The notes: generated by a model not told the origin, from the letters alone. A stretch of 64,000 bases of DNA from Acidobacteriota bacterium (GCA_947465645.1 CANIBQ010000013.1:1-64000), one strand, 5' to 3'. Shown: positions 52,246 to 60,655, counted from the first letter of the stretch. Numbers and translations are program-made.

Positions 52246-52677
52246 GTGAACGATACGGATAGGCCCTCCGCCGGGCTGTTTTCCTTACTCCACGCGGCGG
52301 GCGTCGCACAATCGCACGTCGAGTCAAAGCTCGCAGGTCTTGGCTTGTCGCTGCCGAAACTCGCCGCCCTGCGCGCGTTGTCGGAAGCGGGTGAGTCGTT
52401 GCCGCTCGGTCAGTTGGCTGAACGGCTTTCGTGCGTGAAGTCGAACATCACGCAGCTTGTTGACCGCCTCGAGGCGGACGGCTTCGTCGCTCGTGCGCAC
52501 GACCCGAACGATCGGCGGTCGCGCCTCGCCGTCATGACTCCGTCGGGACGAAAGGCCTGCGACGAAGGGACCCGCGTCCAGGACGAAACAGAACGCGAGC
52601 TCTTTGGCGCGTTGACCCCGGATGAAGCGCGACAGCTTGGCTCGTTGATCCACAAGGTCACGCAGCGGGCCGAATAG
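52246..52677 (+). CDS. MarR family transcriptional regulator
   Basis: A 143-residue winged-helix protein. Residues 30-100 contain LPKLAALRALSEAGESLPL, QLAERLSCVKSNITQLVDRLEADG as helix-turn-helix, and DPNDRRSRLAVMT as the wing. Start is the GTG at 52246, exactly where transcription should begin. A palindromic operator overlaps its promoter. It probably represses itself and, beyond the palindrome at 52678, possibly the pirin gene. Confidence 0.9.
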   Translation: MNDTDRPSAGLFSLLHAAGVAQSHVESKLAGLGLSLPKLAALRALSEAGESLPLGQLAERLSCVKSNITQLVDRLEADGFVARAHDPNDRRSRLAVMTPSGRKACDEGTRVQDETERELFGALTPDEARQLGSLIHKVTQRAE

Positions 52678-52743
52678 GGGGTCGGGGGTCATTTTTCGAG
52701 GACACCGTAATCGCGATGTCCTCGAAAAATGACCCCCGACCCC
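52678..52743. repeat. Long perfect inverted repeat between marR and pirin
   Basis: Two 27-bp arms (52678-52704 and 52717-52743) are perfect reverse complements around a 12-nt loop. The left arm starts at the base after the marR stop codon, and the right arm ends 15 bp before the pirin start. It could fold into a very stable hairpin in RNA and may be a terminator or a REP-like dispersed element. Confidence 0.9.
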
Positions 52744-52758
52744 GTTTATGAGGAGACC

Positions 52759-53661
52759 ATGTCTATTCGTGCGGTGAAACGCATCAGTCAATCGAAGCCC
52801 ACCCTCGAAGGCGCCGGCGTGCACCTGCGGCGGGCGTTCGGTTTCGGCAAGACCACCGATTTCGATCCGTTCCTGCTACTGGACGATTTCAGGAACGACA
52901 ACCCCGACGAGTACCTCGCCGGCTTTCCGTGGCATCCCCATCGCGGGATCGAGACGATCACGTACGTGCTCGCGGGCAACGTCGAGCATGGCGACAGCCT
53001 CGGCAACCGCGGGAGCATGGGACCTGGCGATGTCCAGTGGATGACGGCCGGCCGCGGCATCCTCCACCAGGAGATGCCGAAGGGCGACGGGCAGGGCCGG
53101 ATGCACGGCTTCCAGCTCTGGGCGAATCTGCCCGCGTCGCTGAAGATGACCGCGCCGCGCTACCAGGACATCTCGGCGCGCGACATTCCCGAGGTGACCG
53201 ACGATGACGGCACGAAGGTGCGCGTGATCGTCGGAGACTTCTGGGGAAAGAAGGGACCCGTCGATGGTGTCGCCGCCGACCCACAGTACCTCGACGTGTT
53301 CGTGCCGCCAGGGAAGAAGAAGCGGCTGGCCGTCGAAACGTCGCGCCATGCATTTGCGTACGTGTTCGCCGGGGCAGGCACCTTTCGCGACGCCTCCGAA
53401 CCGCAGGCCGTGAAGACGGATCATGTCGGACCGGCTCCGGCGTCGGCCGTCGACGAAGTCGGCAATCGCTCGCTGGTGCTCTTCGATCGCGGCGACGAAG
53501 TGGTCGTCCAGGCGGGAGATGAAGGGATTCGGTTCCTGCTCGTGTCAGGCAAGCCGCTCGAAGAGCCGGTCGCGTGGTACGGACCGATCGTGATGAACAC
53601 CGAGGAGCAGTTGCAGCAGGCCTATGCCGAGCTGCGGGACGGCACGTTTATCACGAAGTGA
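52759..53661 (+). CDS. Pirin family protein
   Basis: About 300 residues from ATG 52759, which has a good AGGAG at 52751-52755. Pirin cupin residues are in place: FPWHPHRGIETIT (H59, H61) and GILHQEMPK (H103, E105) bind the metal. Family members act as quercetinase-like dioxygenases or redox-sensitive regulators. It follows marR across the long palindrome, so it may be a regulator target. Confidence 0.92.
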   Translation: MSIRAVKRISQSKPTLEGAGVHLRRAFGFGKTTDFDPFLLLDDFRNDNPDEYLAGFPWHPHRGIETITYVLAGNVEHGDSLGNRGSMGPGDVQWMTAGRGILHQEMPKGDGQGRMHGFQLWANLPASLKMTAPRYQDISARDIPEVTDDDGTKVRVIVGDFWGKKGPVDGVAADPQYLDVFVPPGKKKRLAVETSRHAFAYVFAGAGTFRDASEPQAVKTDHVGPAPASAVDEVGNRSLVLFDRGDEVVVQAGDEGIRFLLVSGKPLEEPVAWYGPIVMNTEEQLQQAYAELRDGTFITK

Positions 53662-53810
53662 ATCGGCCCCTGCCTTGACGTCTCCTCAGCCAGTCGCCAC
53701 GTATCTGCCAGGGCCAGCGACCGCCGTCGTGAAGACCGTGCGCGGTGGCGGGTCACCGTTGAGGTGACGACGACAGGTCGAGGGGAAATGGCGTGCGGGC
53801 GTCGCGCTGC

Positions 53811-55253
53811 TCAGCGCCGCAGTCGGAACGTGTCCACGACGCGACCGAACGCCTGGCGCAGCGACAGCTCGCTCTTCTGGATGCAGACCTGGCCACGCCT
53901 GGTGCCGTAGATCTGGAAGCCCGTGCGCGTGGCTGGAACCTGCAGGCGATCGCTCCAGCCCAGACGCGCGGAAATGCGCTCGTCGCCAGACATGCTGGTC
54001 AGATGCACATCGTATGTTCCGGGAATCAGGGCGCCGATGGATTTCTCCGGCAACACGCCTTCGTACAGCGCGCTCTGGCCGTAACCCGGGGCTTCTTCCC
54101 GACGCCGGACGACGGGAAAAGCGGAACCCCCGTCGCCGTCGCGTCTCAGAACGTCGCAGACAAGCTGGCGCGGAAGGCCGAGCCGTCCAGCGATGGATGC
54201 CTCGATGGCGACTTCGACACCCCCGTTGGCCCAGTCCACTCCCCGGAGCGAAGCCGTGATCACCGGCTTGGCCTCCACTGCTCCCAACGCCAGTAACCCA
54301 GGCCTGTCTCCGCGACGCACGAAGTAGGAGCGTTCCCGGAACGGGCTTCCGAGCCGTCGCTCCATCGTGTCGCTGATGAATTGCCAGGCAAACGTCTGGT
54401 GTGCCGCAACCCAGGCGTCCTGGACGACGTCGTCGTGCGTCGCCAGGCGGCCCGGCTGGTAGATGTGGAGGCACTGGTGGCGGTAAAGGTTCACGATGAC
54501 TTCATCGGCGGTTGGCGAGTAGCCAATGTGGTCACGCACGATCCCGCAGATTTCCGATACCGACGACGTATAGGTCGTCGGATCCAGCGTGTCCCGCCTC
54601 AGGTGCTGCCCATCTTCCCGAGAGCGCAGGAAGTAATGGTCGTCGTCGCCGCTCAGGATCGAGATCCGCCTGGCATGCAGGCACGCATGGGCGTTGAAGA
54701 TTTCGTCCTCCAGGCAGATCTTTCCCTCTGGAAACCAGATCTCGTGGTCAAGCAGCATGCGGCGCAGATAGAGCTTGTGCGAACACAACGTGTCGAACAC
54801 GTCCACGAGATCTGCATCGACCAGCGTCTTCAAGTGCACCGCCGCTGGGAAGGCTCTGGATCCGAGCGGTGTCAACTTGGGGATAACGATGTCGGAGTCA
54901 TGCTCCTCGGCAAAATCGACGATCTGCCGCAGCGCGCCTGGCGCAAAACGATCGTAGGCGTCGGCGAAAAATACCCATTTCGCAGTGCTCGCACGCAGGC
55001 CCGCGTTTTGTGGCCCGCCAGGCGAACCGCTGTTGCCCTGGTGAATGACCGTGACGTTCTCATGCTGGCGACCGTATTCATCCAACAGCTCGGAGCTGCC
55101 ATCCGTCGATCCGTCATCGACGGCAACGACCTCGAAGCACGAAGCCTCGAGGTCCTGACCCGCGACTGAATCGAGCATCTCCCGCAAGTACGGCAACGCG
55201 TTGTGAACGAGGATGATGACGGACAGTTTCAATTCCGGCAGGGCGCCTACCAC
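53811..55253 (-). CDS. Family 2 glycosyltransferase with a C-terminal extension
   Basis: About 480 residues from GTG 55253; the upstream frame is not protein-like. The GT2 domain has LSVIILVHNALPYL and VAVDDGSTDGSSELL, and the nucleotide-sugar region reads FFADAYDRFAPGAL, with Tyr where a further Asp is common (D98, Y100, D101). Residues about 290-480 form a second domain of unknown type with beta-like character (GTYDVHLTSMSGDERI). It is likely a transferase for a surface glycan, but it lies outside the main locus. Confidence 0.82.
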   Translation of the reverse strand: MVGALPELKLSVIILVHNALPYLREMLDSVAGQDLEASCFEVVAVDDGSTDGSSELLDEYGRQHENVTVIHQGNSGSPGGPQNAGLRASTAKWVFFADAYDRFAPGALRQIVDFAEEHDSDIVIPKLTPLGSRAFPAAVHLKTLVDADLVDVFDTLCSHKLYLRRMLLDHEIWFPEGKICLEDEIFNAHACLHARRISILSGDDDHYFLRSREDGQHLRRDTLDPTTYTSSVSEICGIVRDHIGYSPTADEVIVNLYRHQCLHIYQPGRLATHDDVVQDAWVAAHQTFAWQFISDTMERRLGSPFRERSYFVRRGDRPGLLALGAVEAKPVITASLRGVDWANGGVEVAIEASIAGRLGLPRQLVCDVLRRDGDGGSAFPVVRRREEAPGYGQSALYEGVLPEKSIGALIPGTYDVHLTSMSGDERISARLGWSDRLQVPATRTGFQIYGTRRGQVCIQKSELSLRQAFGRVVDTFRLRR

Positions 55254-55567
55254 GGCAGGCGAACCCCGCTGCAATCGACAGCCGCGGCGCGACTCCCTGC
55301 CTGCGCGTCGAGAAACACCATGATGTCTGGCGTGCCAGTGATCTTGCCCATGAATGCCACCTGTCGGCTCACGTGACCCGTGAAGACACGTGTCTTCGCC
55401 AGATTGTATTTGAGGGATGCGAGCCAACCGGCAGGTTCAGCCGGAAGCCGAGCCGAACCCTCTTCTGGATCGTCCACCGGTTTCCGCTTGTGGCCATTCG
55501 GGTGTGTGTCACATAGTGTCTCACGTCGAACCGAGGCTTCCGCCAGGGCGACGGGCACATTCGCCAA
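55247..55567 (-). CDS. Doubtful small ORF upstream of the GT2 gene
   Basis: A 106-residue open frame whose stop overlaps the GTG of the GT2 gene by 7 bp, in keeping with the overlapping style of the window. The sequence (CDTHPNGHKRKPVDD, GHVSRQVAFMGKITG) shows no recognised domain, and the start codon context is weak. It fills an otherwise empty 445-bp gap. It may be chance. Confidence 0.25.
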   Translation of the reverse strand: MANVPVALAEASVRRETLCDTHPNGHKRKPVDDPEEGSARLPAEPAGWLASLKYNLAKTRVFTGHVSRQVAFMGKITGTPDIMVFLDAQAGSRAAAVDCSGVRLPW

Positions 55568-55600
55568 GGCGATTCACGTTCAGAGAGGAGAACGGCACCA

Positions 55601-55678
55601 GTGTTCTGTATCCAATGCGGCGTCAACCCGTCGAGGCGGCTGACATGCGCGACGGAATGCGGCGCGAGACGCAGATGA
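55601..55678 (+). pseudogene. Zinc-ribbon-like micro-ORF or gene fragment
   Basis: A 25-codon frame starting at GTG 55601 encodes FCIQCGVN followed, after seven residues, by CATECGA, a double-cysteine arrangement like the N-terminal zinc ribbon of many bacterial proteins. A GAGGAG at 55585-55590 precedes it. The frame closes directly after the second pair, so it is either a truncated remnant or a very small protein. It lies upstream of the GT-C-like gene at 55699. Confidence 0.3.
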
Positions 55679-55698
55679 CGCTGGCGGCCCGACGCTGA

Positions 55699-57288
55699 AT
55701 GCGCCGCCAGCTTGGGTGGATGGCGGTCCTCTTCCTCGCGACCGCAGCCTTTCGGTTCCTCGCTCTCAGCAACGGCTTTTCCAACGACCACTTCCTGCAC
55801 CTCGCGTCGGCGCAACAGATGTCGTATGGGGAATGGCCGACGCGTGACTTCGTCGACCCGGGCCAGCCGCTGACGATCGTCTATTCGGCGATGGCTCAGG
55901 CGATCCTCGGACGCACGCTCTTCGCGGAAGCCGTCTTCGTGTCGGCCGCCTTCGGCGTAGCTGCCGCATTCACATTTGCCGCCGTGACAGCGATGACGGG
56001 TTCGACATGGCTTGCGGTCCTCGCGTCCGTTCTGGAAGTCGCCGTCTTTCCTCGGACGTACGGTTACCCAAAGATGCTGGTGTACGCGTTCGCGTTCTGG
56101 TGCTTCGCGCGCTACGTGGCAAAGCCCTCGGCCGCGCGGCTCTCGATGATGGCGGCCAGCGTCGCCGTTGGATTCCTGTTCCGCCACGACCACGGGGTAT
56201 TCCTGGGCTTCGCGGGCCTTCTGACAGCCATGCTCGCGCCGGATGTGGCGGGCGGGAAGACCGCGATGAGGAGCGCGCTCACATTTGGGGCACTCGTCTC
56301 TGCCATGGTGCTCCCCTATCTCGCGTACGTGCAGGCGCACGGAGGTCTCGGCCAGTACGTCGCCGCAGGCCTCGAATACAGCGCGCGTGAAGCCGGCAGG
56401 CAGGGACATGCCTGGCCGAATCCGTTCGCAAGCGAGGAGCCCCTGCAGGCGCTGCTGCTGTATGAGCTGTATGCCATACCGATCGTTGCCCTGTGCGCGG
56501 TTGTCATGTCGCGAGGATCGGCAGATTCTCGAAGACTCGTCATGCCCATGGCCCTGATGGCGATTCCCTTCACCTTCAGCGTCGTCCGGGTGCCGCTGCT
56601 CGCGCGCATGCCCGACGCGGTCGTCCCGGCCGTCGTCCTTGGTGCGTTCCTCGTCGGGCGCGCGTGGGCGTCCGCGCCGCGACTGCGTCCGGCCGGCAGA
56701 CTCGTCTCGGTCGCCGGTGGCGTGCTGTTCTCGGCATCCATCTTCTCTGTCGGTCAGCCGCTCGACGCGCTCGATCGCGCCGGCTTGATGGGACCTGCGC
56801 TGAAAGTGCCCGAGCGGTTCGTCGAACGCACGCGTGCCCTGACAACGCCGCTGGAGCTGTCGCAAATGCCAGGCCGAACGGCGGCGGGACTGCTGCCCTT
56901 CTTCGAGTACGTGAATCGCTGCACAGGGCCCGATGCGCGCCTGCTGACTGCGGGATTCCTGCCCGAAGTGTCGTACTTCGCCAGACGGCCGTACGCGGCT
57001 GGGCAAAGCACGTTCGGGCCATGGTGGGGTTCCGAGAAGATGCAGCAGATGGCGCTCCGCCGTCTGCGAAGCCAGGTCGTGCCCTTCGTGGTCCTGCCGA
57101 GCGAGTACCGCGAGGAGTTCCACCAGCGGTTTCCGCTCGTGGCGAGCTACGTTCGGTTGCAGTACGCCCCGCTCGCGGTCATCGATATCGGCGAGGACGA
57201 AAGCGTCGAAATCCTGATGGATTCGGCTTTCTCATCGCGCGGACGTGACGAGCAGACGGGCTGGCCGTGCCACGTGACGTCCGGGTGA
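55699..57288 (+). CDS. GT-C-like polytopic membrane protein
   Basis: A 529-residue protein with about ten hydrophobic segments in the first 350 residues. The first loop contains FSNDHFLHLASAQQM and WPTRDFVDPGQPL, the layout of GT-C glycosyltransferases in which the acidic residue is catalytic. A C-terminal soluble part of about 180 residues follows. It is divergent from the GT2 gene, and the two may be functionally paired. The family assignment is approximate. Confidence 0.72.
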   Translation: MRRQLGWMAVLFLATAAFRFLALSNGFSNDHFLHLASAQQMSYGEWPTRDFVDPGQPLTIVYSAMAQAILGRTLFAEAVFVSAAFGVAAAFTFAAVTAMTGSTWLAVLASVLEVAVFPRTYGYPKMLVYAFAFWCFARYVAKPSAARLSMMAASVAVGFLFRHDHGVFLGFAGLLTAMLAPDVAGGKTAMRSALTFGALVSAMVLPYLAYVQAHGGLGQYVAAGLEYSAREAGRQGHAWPNPFASEEPLQALLLYELYAIPIVALCAVVMSRGSADSRRLVMPMALMAIPFTFSVVRVPLLARMPDAVVPAVVLGAFLVGRAWASAPRLRPAGRLVSVAGGVLFSASIFSVGQPLDALDRAGLMGPALKVPERFVERTRALTTPLELSQMPGRTAAGLLPFFEYVNRCTGPDARLLTAGFLPEVSYFARRPYAAGQSTFGPWWGSEKMQQMALRRLRSQVVPFVVLPSEYREEFHQRFPLVASYVRLQYAPLAVIDIGEDESVEILMDSAFSSRGRDEQTGWPCHVTSG

Positions 57289-57364
57289 CCGGAAGCCGGA
57301 AGCAGAGTCGACGTCTCTTCTCGCACGGCAAGGCCTTCCGTCTGAGCGCCCTCGCGCTGGCGCC

Positions 57365-58321
57365 TCAGTCGAGGGTCAGCGTGTACTCCGCCTCGAGGTT
57401 TCCGCCCGATGATCGGACGGCGACGACCTTCACCGTGAACGTGCCCTTCCTCGTGTAGAGGTGCTGCTCCCTCGCACCCGTGTCGTTTGCGCTCGCTCCG
57501 TCCCCGAAGTCCCAGTCGTAGCGGGTGACCGTCGGAGCCGGATTGCCAGCGAGCGTCGCCACGAACTGCCATTCCTGCGTCGTGCTGCCGCCTCCTCCGG
57601 AGATCAGGGTCGCCGCGATGGAAACCGACGCGGCTGCCGGCGCGAGCGTCAGCGTGAAATTCACCGAGGTGTTGCCAGTCATGGAGACACCGGCGGACCC
57701 ACTCGTGTAGCCAGTCGCGCTTGCGGACAAGTTGACGTTGCCGGCCGTCAGGGATGAGAACACGTAGTCACCGTTCGAGTTGGTCTGCGCGGTTAGGTCC
57801 TTGTTCGGTCCATCCAGCACCGTGACCGTGGCGCCGTTGAGACGGGCTCCGCTCGAGTTTTGCACCATGCCCGACAACGAGACAGTCAGGCGCGAAAGCG
57901 TGAAGTCCAAGGTGTTGGTGCCATCGACGTAGACGCCGCTCCGAGCCTCCGCATAGAACGTGGCAATCGCCTTCAAGTTGGCGTTGGATGCGGTCAGCGA
58001 ATCAAATCGATATTCACCGTTGGAATTCGTGCCGGCGGTCTTGCCGGCGTCCGGGCCATCCAGGATGGTCAGCGTCACCCCGCCGAGCCGATCGCCGCCG
58101 GAGGTTGACACGGTCCCGGTCAACGACACCGTGGAGGGCGCCGGGGCGGGCGACGGAGATGGCGCGGGTGCCGGCGCGGGTGCCGGCGCCGGAGTCGGTG
58201 CTGGGTTCGGCGTCGGTGAGGTGCCGCTGTCGCTGCCGCAGCCCAAAGCAGCGGCTGACAAGACTACCGCCAGGAGAACGGACGCGAACCTAAGCCAGGC
58301 GATATGTCTAAGCTGTGCCAT
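57365..58321 (-). CDS. Lipoprotein with two tandem Ig-like (CarboxypepD_reg) repeats and a PKD domain
   Basis: A 318-residue protein. The signal peptide ends in a lipobox around AAALGCGSD, so the mature protein is lipid-anchored. A Pro/Ala-rich linker (residues about 35-62) leads to two similar 80-residue repeats, each with a LDGP motif, a TNSNGEY/TNSNGDY turn and a TLDFTL/SVNFTL end. A PKD-like domain follows with RYDWDFGDG. These are extracellular adhesion or scaffold modules. No enzymatic domain is visible. Confidence 0.88.
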   Translation of the reverse strand: MAQLRHIAWLRFASVLLAVVLSAAALGCGSDSGTSPTPNPAPTPAPAPAPAPAPSPSPAPAPSTVSLTGTVSTSGGDRLGGVTLTILDGPDAGKTAGTNSNGEYRFDSLTASNANLKAIATFYAEARSGVYVDGTNTLDFTLSRLTVSLSGMVQNSSGARLNGATVTVLDGPNKDLTAQTNSNGDYVFSSLTAGNVNLSASATGYTSGSAGVSMTGNTSVNFTLTLAPAAASVSIAATLISGGGGSTTQEWQFVATLAGNPAPTVTRYDWDFGDGASANDTGAREQHLYTRKGTFTVKVVAVRSSGGNLEAEYTLTLD

Positions 58322-58942
58322 TTCGACGCCTCAAGTTAGAAGTTTCAGCGAGAGTATTCGGCGACGGGCACCATAACGTCAACACATTAGTGCAGGAACG
58401 TGCGCCGAAGATGTTGGAGCTGTCGATGGTGCATGTTGGCGCGCTTCCGAGGGTTGTTCAGCCGGTCGCACAGCGAGAACCGATCGCGCACCCGGCCCTC
58501 GAAGATTGGGTTGGCGGGGTCGACGGGACTCGAACCCGCGGCCCCCGACGTGACACGCATTTCCTGACGACAAATAGTCTGAACTTGCACAATGGTACCC
58601 GATGCCGGGACCACTTTGCTCTGAAGACAGGTCTCGTCGCCTCCATGCTCGGTCTTAATTCATCAGCGGCGGGACCACATCGAGCGAGGCGTTGCGCAGA
58701 CCGCGGAGCTGCAGCCGGAGATCGCGCAGTGACACGCACGCCATCGTCTGCGCTGCGGTAGCCAGCCGATGCATCGGGGTCAGATCTTCAGCTCCGGAGG
58801 TAGGTCCTCCTGAAACATAATCCACAGCGGCGCACTCGCCGGCGCCGGCGGCCTCGAGCTCGCCTCCGTCGTTGCGCATCCAGAGCACGCGACGACGAGC
58901 CGCAGGATGGCCACCGCCGTGGCCGCGCTATAGAATTCCCGG
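58322..58942. other. Non-coding stretch at the left edge of the decayed element
   Basis: I see no credible gene here; open frames on both strands lack domain or coding character. The stretch holds the partial tRNA-Asp copy at 58500-58543 and, near its left edge, the presumed promoter of the lipoprotein gene. A GGGGTCAGATC sequence near 58777 resembles the palindrome at 44795. Confidence 0.4.
58500..58543 (-). repeat. Partial tRNA-Asp copy (3' half), putative attachment-site remnant
   Basis: These 44 bp match 60723-60766 with one mismatch. They include the CCA end, acceptor strand and T-arm of the intact tRNA-Asp gene and its immediate downstream flank. The anticodon arm beyond is degraded and the 5' half is absent. 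A 3'-end tRNA duplicate is the classic footprint of tRNA-targeting integrases. Confidence 0.85.
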
Positions 58943-59374
58943 ATGCCAGGCAGGAACGCCACTCCGTATTGCGGTGCGAAGCCCATTCCTTTGGAAGACT
59001 TCTCAGAGAGCGATGTCGCTCGCTCTTGGGCGTTCGTCGATTCGAGCGCCGGCCCTGATGCGTGCCGGCCATGGACCGGCACATCGACGCATGGGTACGG
59101 GCTGTTTCGATCTGCACGAACGAGGAGCGCATCACTTTGCGCGCGCACTGGGTGGCACTCGCCCTCACCCGCGGCGCGGCTGCCGTCTGCTTGCTGCATC
59201 GGTGTGACGCCCGCGCTGTTGCAGCCCGCCACATCTCTGGGAAGGCTCGCAGCGCGACAATTGCCAGCACGCCGTGACGAAATCGCGCGTTGCGTCAGGC
59301 AATTTGCTGCGCTCGCCGACGAATGGCACCGGGCATTGCGGTCCAAAGAGTTCGAGGATATTGGCCAACCATGA
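58943..59374 (+). pseudogene. Frameshifted HNH endonuclease remnant
   Basis: One frame encodes GPDACRPWTGTSTHGYGLF, the Cys/Trp-rich start of phage-type HNH endonucleases. The matching continuation, GAHHFARALG and then CLLHRCDARAVAARHISG (an H-CD-...-HxxG zinc/HNH-like end), is found in two other frames of the same stretch. At least two frameshifts are therefore needed, and key residues appear changed. The last frame ends at 59374, its TGA overlapping the next ATG. HNH genes of this type are usual cargo of phages and integrative elements. Confidence 0.5.
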
Positions 59375-60117
59375 GTGAGTCCACGCGCGGAATCGTCAAG
59401 AGCATGTCGCTACCCGGCGGCCAGGAACGCCGATCGGCGGACCCGGCGCAGTGGGTGAATCGAAGCATGCTGTATTACGTTGGGAAGCCGCCGACGCCGT
59501 ACCGGCCAGGGCCCGAGTGTTTCGAACTGGCCAACGAAGTGGTCCCATCGAAGCAGACCTTGAACGGGTATGACGAGCTGTACGTGCTCTATCAGGCGGC
59601 GCGGAATGTGGCTGACATTCCCGGGGCTTGCGCTGAAGTAGGCGTGTATCGCGGCGGCTCTGCCCACTTCATTGCGCGCGTGTTCGGTCTGATGGACCTC
59701 GCGCCGGAGATCCACGCCATCGACACGTTCACCGGACACCCATCGGTGACTGAACATGATCCATCGCACGAGGTCGGCCGGTTCGTCGACACGAACGTCG
59801 AAGAGGTAAGACCCTATCTCGCACGATTCCCGAACATCATGCTGCACCAAGGTGACGTCAACGCAATCTTGTCGACGATCCCCGACAACATGTATCGACT
59901 CGTGAACCTTGACACGGATCTCTACGAATCGACGTTAACCGGGTTGCGCTACTTCGGTCCGCGCATGTCGCCTGGCGGCGTCATCGTGGTGGCGGATTAT
60001 TCGGCTGGCAAATGCGCCGGCGTGATGAAGGCGACGACCGAGTTCCTGCAGGACGCCGCGGAGACGTTCCAAGCATGGGACCAGCGAACCGAATCACTGG
60101 TGCTCGTCCGTCGCTGA
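59371..60117 (+). CDS. TylF-type SAM-dependent methyltransferase
   Basis: About 248 residues from ATG 59371; upstream frame belongs to the broken HNH gene. Typical TylF/macrocin O-methyltransferase features are GACAEVGVYRGGSAHFIA (motif I), EIHAIDTFTGHP (motif II) and LVNLDTDLYESTLTGL followed by GGVIVVADY, with acidic metal-binding residues. These enzymes O-methylate sugars. It is the only intact gene inside the tRNA-Asp-flanked region, so it may be cargo of the former element. Confidence 0.85.
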   Translation: MSESTRGIVKSMSLPGGQERRSADPAQWVNRSMLYYVGKPPTPYRPGPECFELANEVVPSKQTLNGYDELYVLYQAARNVADIPGACAEVGVYRGGSAHFIARVFGLMDLAPEIHAIDTFTGHPSVTEHDPSHEVGRFVDTNVEEVRPYLARFPNIMLHQGDVNAILSTIPDNMYRLVNLDTDLYESTLTGLRYFGPRMSPGGVIVVADYSAGKCAGVMKATTEFLQDAAETFQAWDQRTESLVLVRR

Positions 60118-60120
60118 CGA

Positions 60121-60366
60121 ATGGAACCGCGCGTAGCGCTTGAGGAGCCGACCCTAGGACGAATGAACGACCGGTTGATTCAATTGATGGACGATGCGGA
60201 CATCGCGAAGCAACGGTTGACTAGCCTGGGGAGCGACGATTGGGAAGCCGTCGGCGTCTAGGTCGAGCTCACCGTTCTCGGGCCACCGAAAGTGATGGTA
60301 CTGTTCAAGCGACCGCGTCATCTAGAAGGCGAGCCCGCCAAGCCGGTGCCGCTCCAAATGGGCTGA
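60121..60366 (+). pseudogene. DUF4177-like small protein interrupted by an in-frame TAG
   Basis: The frame from ATG 60121 runs 46 codons to a TAG at 60259-60261 and, in the same frame, continues to a TGA at 60364. Before the stop it encodes LTSLGSDDWEAVGV and after it VELTVLGPPKVMVLFKRP, which together resemble a DUF4177-type layout (a WE-V core and a FKRP end). It directly follows the TylF-type gene. A single nonsense mutation is the simplest explanation. Confidence 0.45.
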
Positions 60367-60437
60367 GCGAAGAGCCGACATTCGGGATAGACCTGCCTTC
60401 GAGCTGTACGTCCCGCGCTCCCCAGAGCGAATCGCCA

Positions 60438-60634
60438 ATGTCGAGACAGGCCACGCTAGAGGTGCGCGTCGCACCGAATATCTACAAGGCCGTCGACTAG
60501 GACGGCGTCCAAGTCGGATGGCGCGTGTGCGTCAGACTGCGCGATCCCGGAACCGGCACCAGCCTCAACAAGCCCAAGCGGTTCCCGCCCGAGCGGACGC
60601 CCGAGGAGCTCGATTACTACCAGGATGATCACAA
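60438..60634 (+). pseudogene. Truncated tyrosine integrase N-terminus with an in-frame TAG
   Basis: From ATG 60438 the frame encodes VRVAPNIYKAVD, then TAG at 60498-60500, then DGVQVGWRVCVRLRDPGTG and KRFPPERTPEELDYYQDD. This order (IY-x-V, DG, W-R-V, KRF and an E-rich helix) resembles the arm-binding N-terminal domain of tyrosine recombinases. The frame runs straight into a tRNA-Asp 3'-end copy at 60635, so the catalytic domain is gone. Integrase genes lying beside tRNA attachment sites are expected for integrative elements. Confidence 0.5.
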
Positions 60635-60655
60635 TGGCGGGGTCGACGGGACTCG
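60635..60655 (-). repeat. Second partial tRNA-Asp copy (21 bp of the 3' end)
   Basis: TGGCGGGGTCGACGGGACTC plus one base is identical to the CCA end, acceptor and T-arm strand of the tRNA-Asp gene at 60735. It adjoins the broken integrase frame and lies 80 bp from the intact tRNA gene, so it looks like an attachment-site remnant. Confidence 0.8.

Noticed and set aside
53752..53768. GTCACC-GTTGA-GGTGAC as an intrinsic terminator between pirin and the GT2 gene
   Set aside because: The stem is only 6 bp and there is no T-tract on either strand, so termination is not supported.
55369..57123. A 584-residue minus-strand ORF opposite the GT-C-like gene
   Set aside because: High Arg/His/Glu composition without hydrophobic or domain features; it is a mirror of the GC-rich plus-strand gene.
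60121..60640. Genome-wide TAG recoding suggested by two in-frame amber codons
   Set aside because: TAG is used as an ordinary stop elsewhere (for example at the ends of the carbamoyltransferase-linked DUF5989, marR and paralog 1 genes), so recoding is unlikely. Decay of the element explains both.
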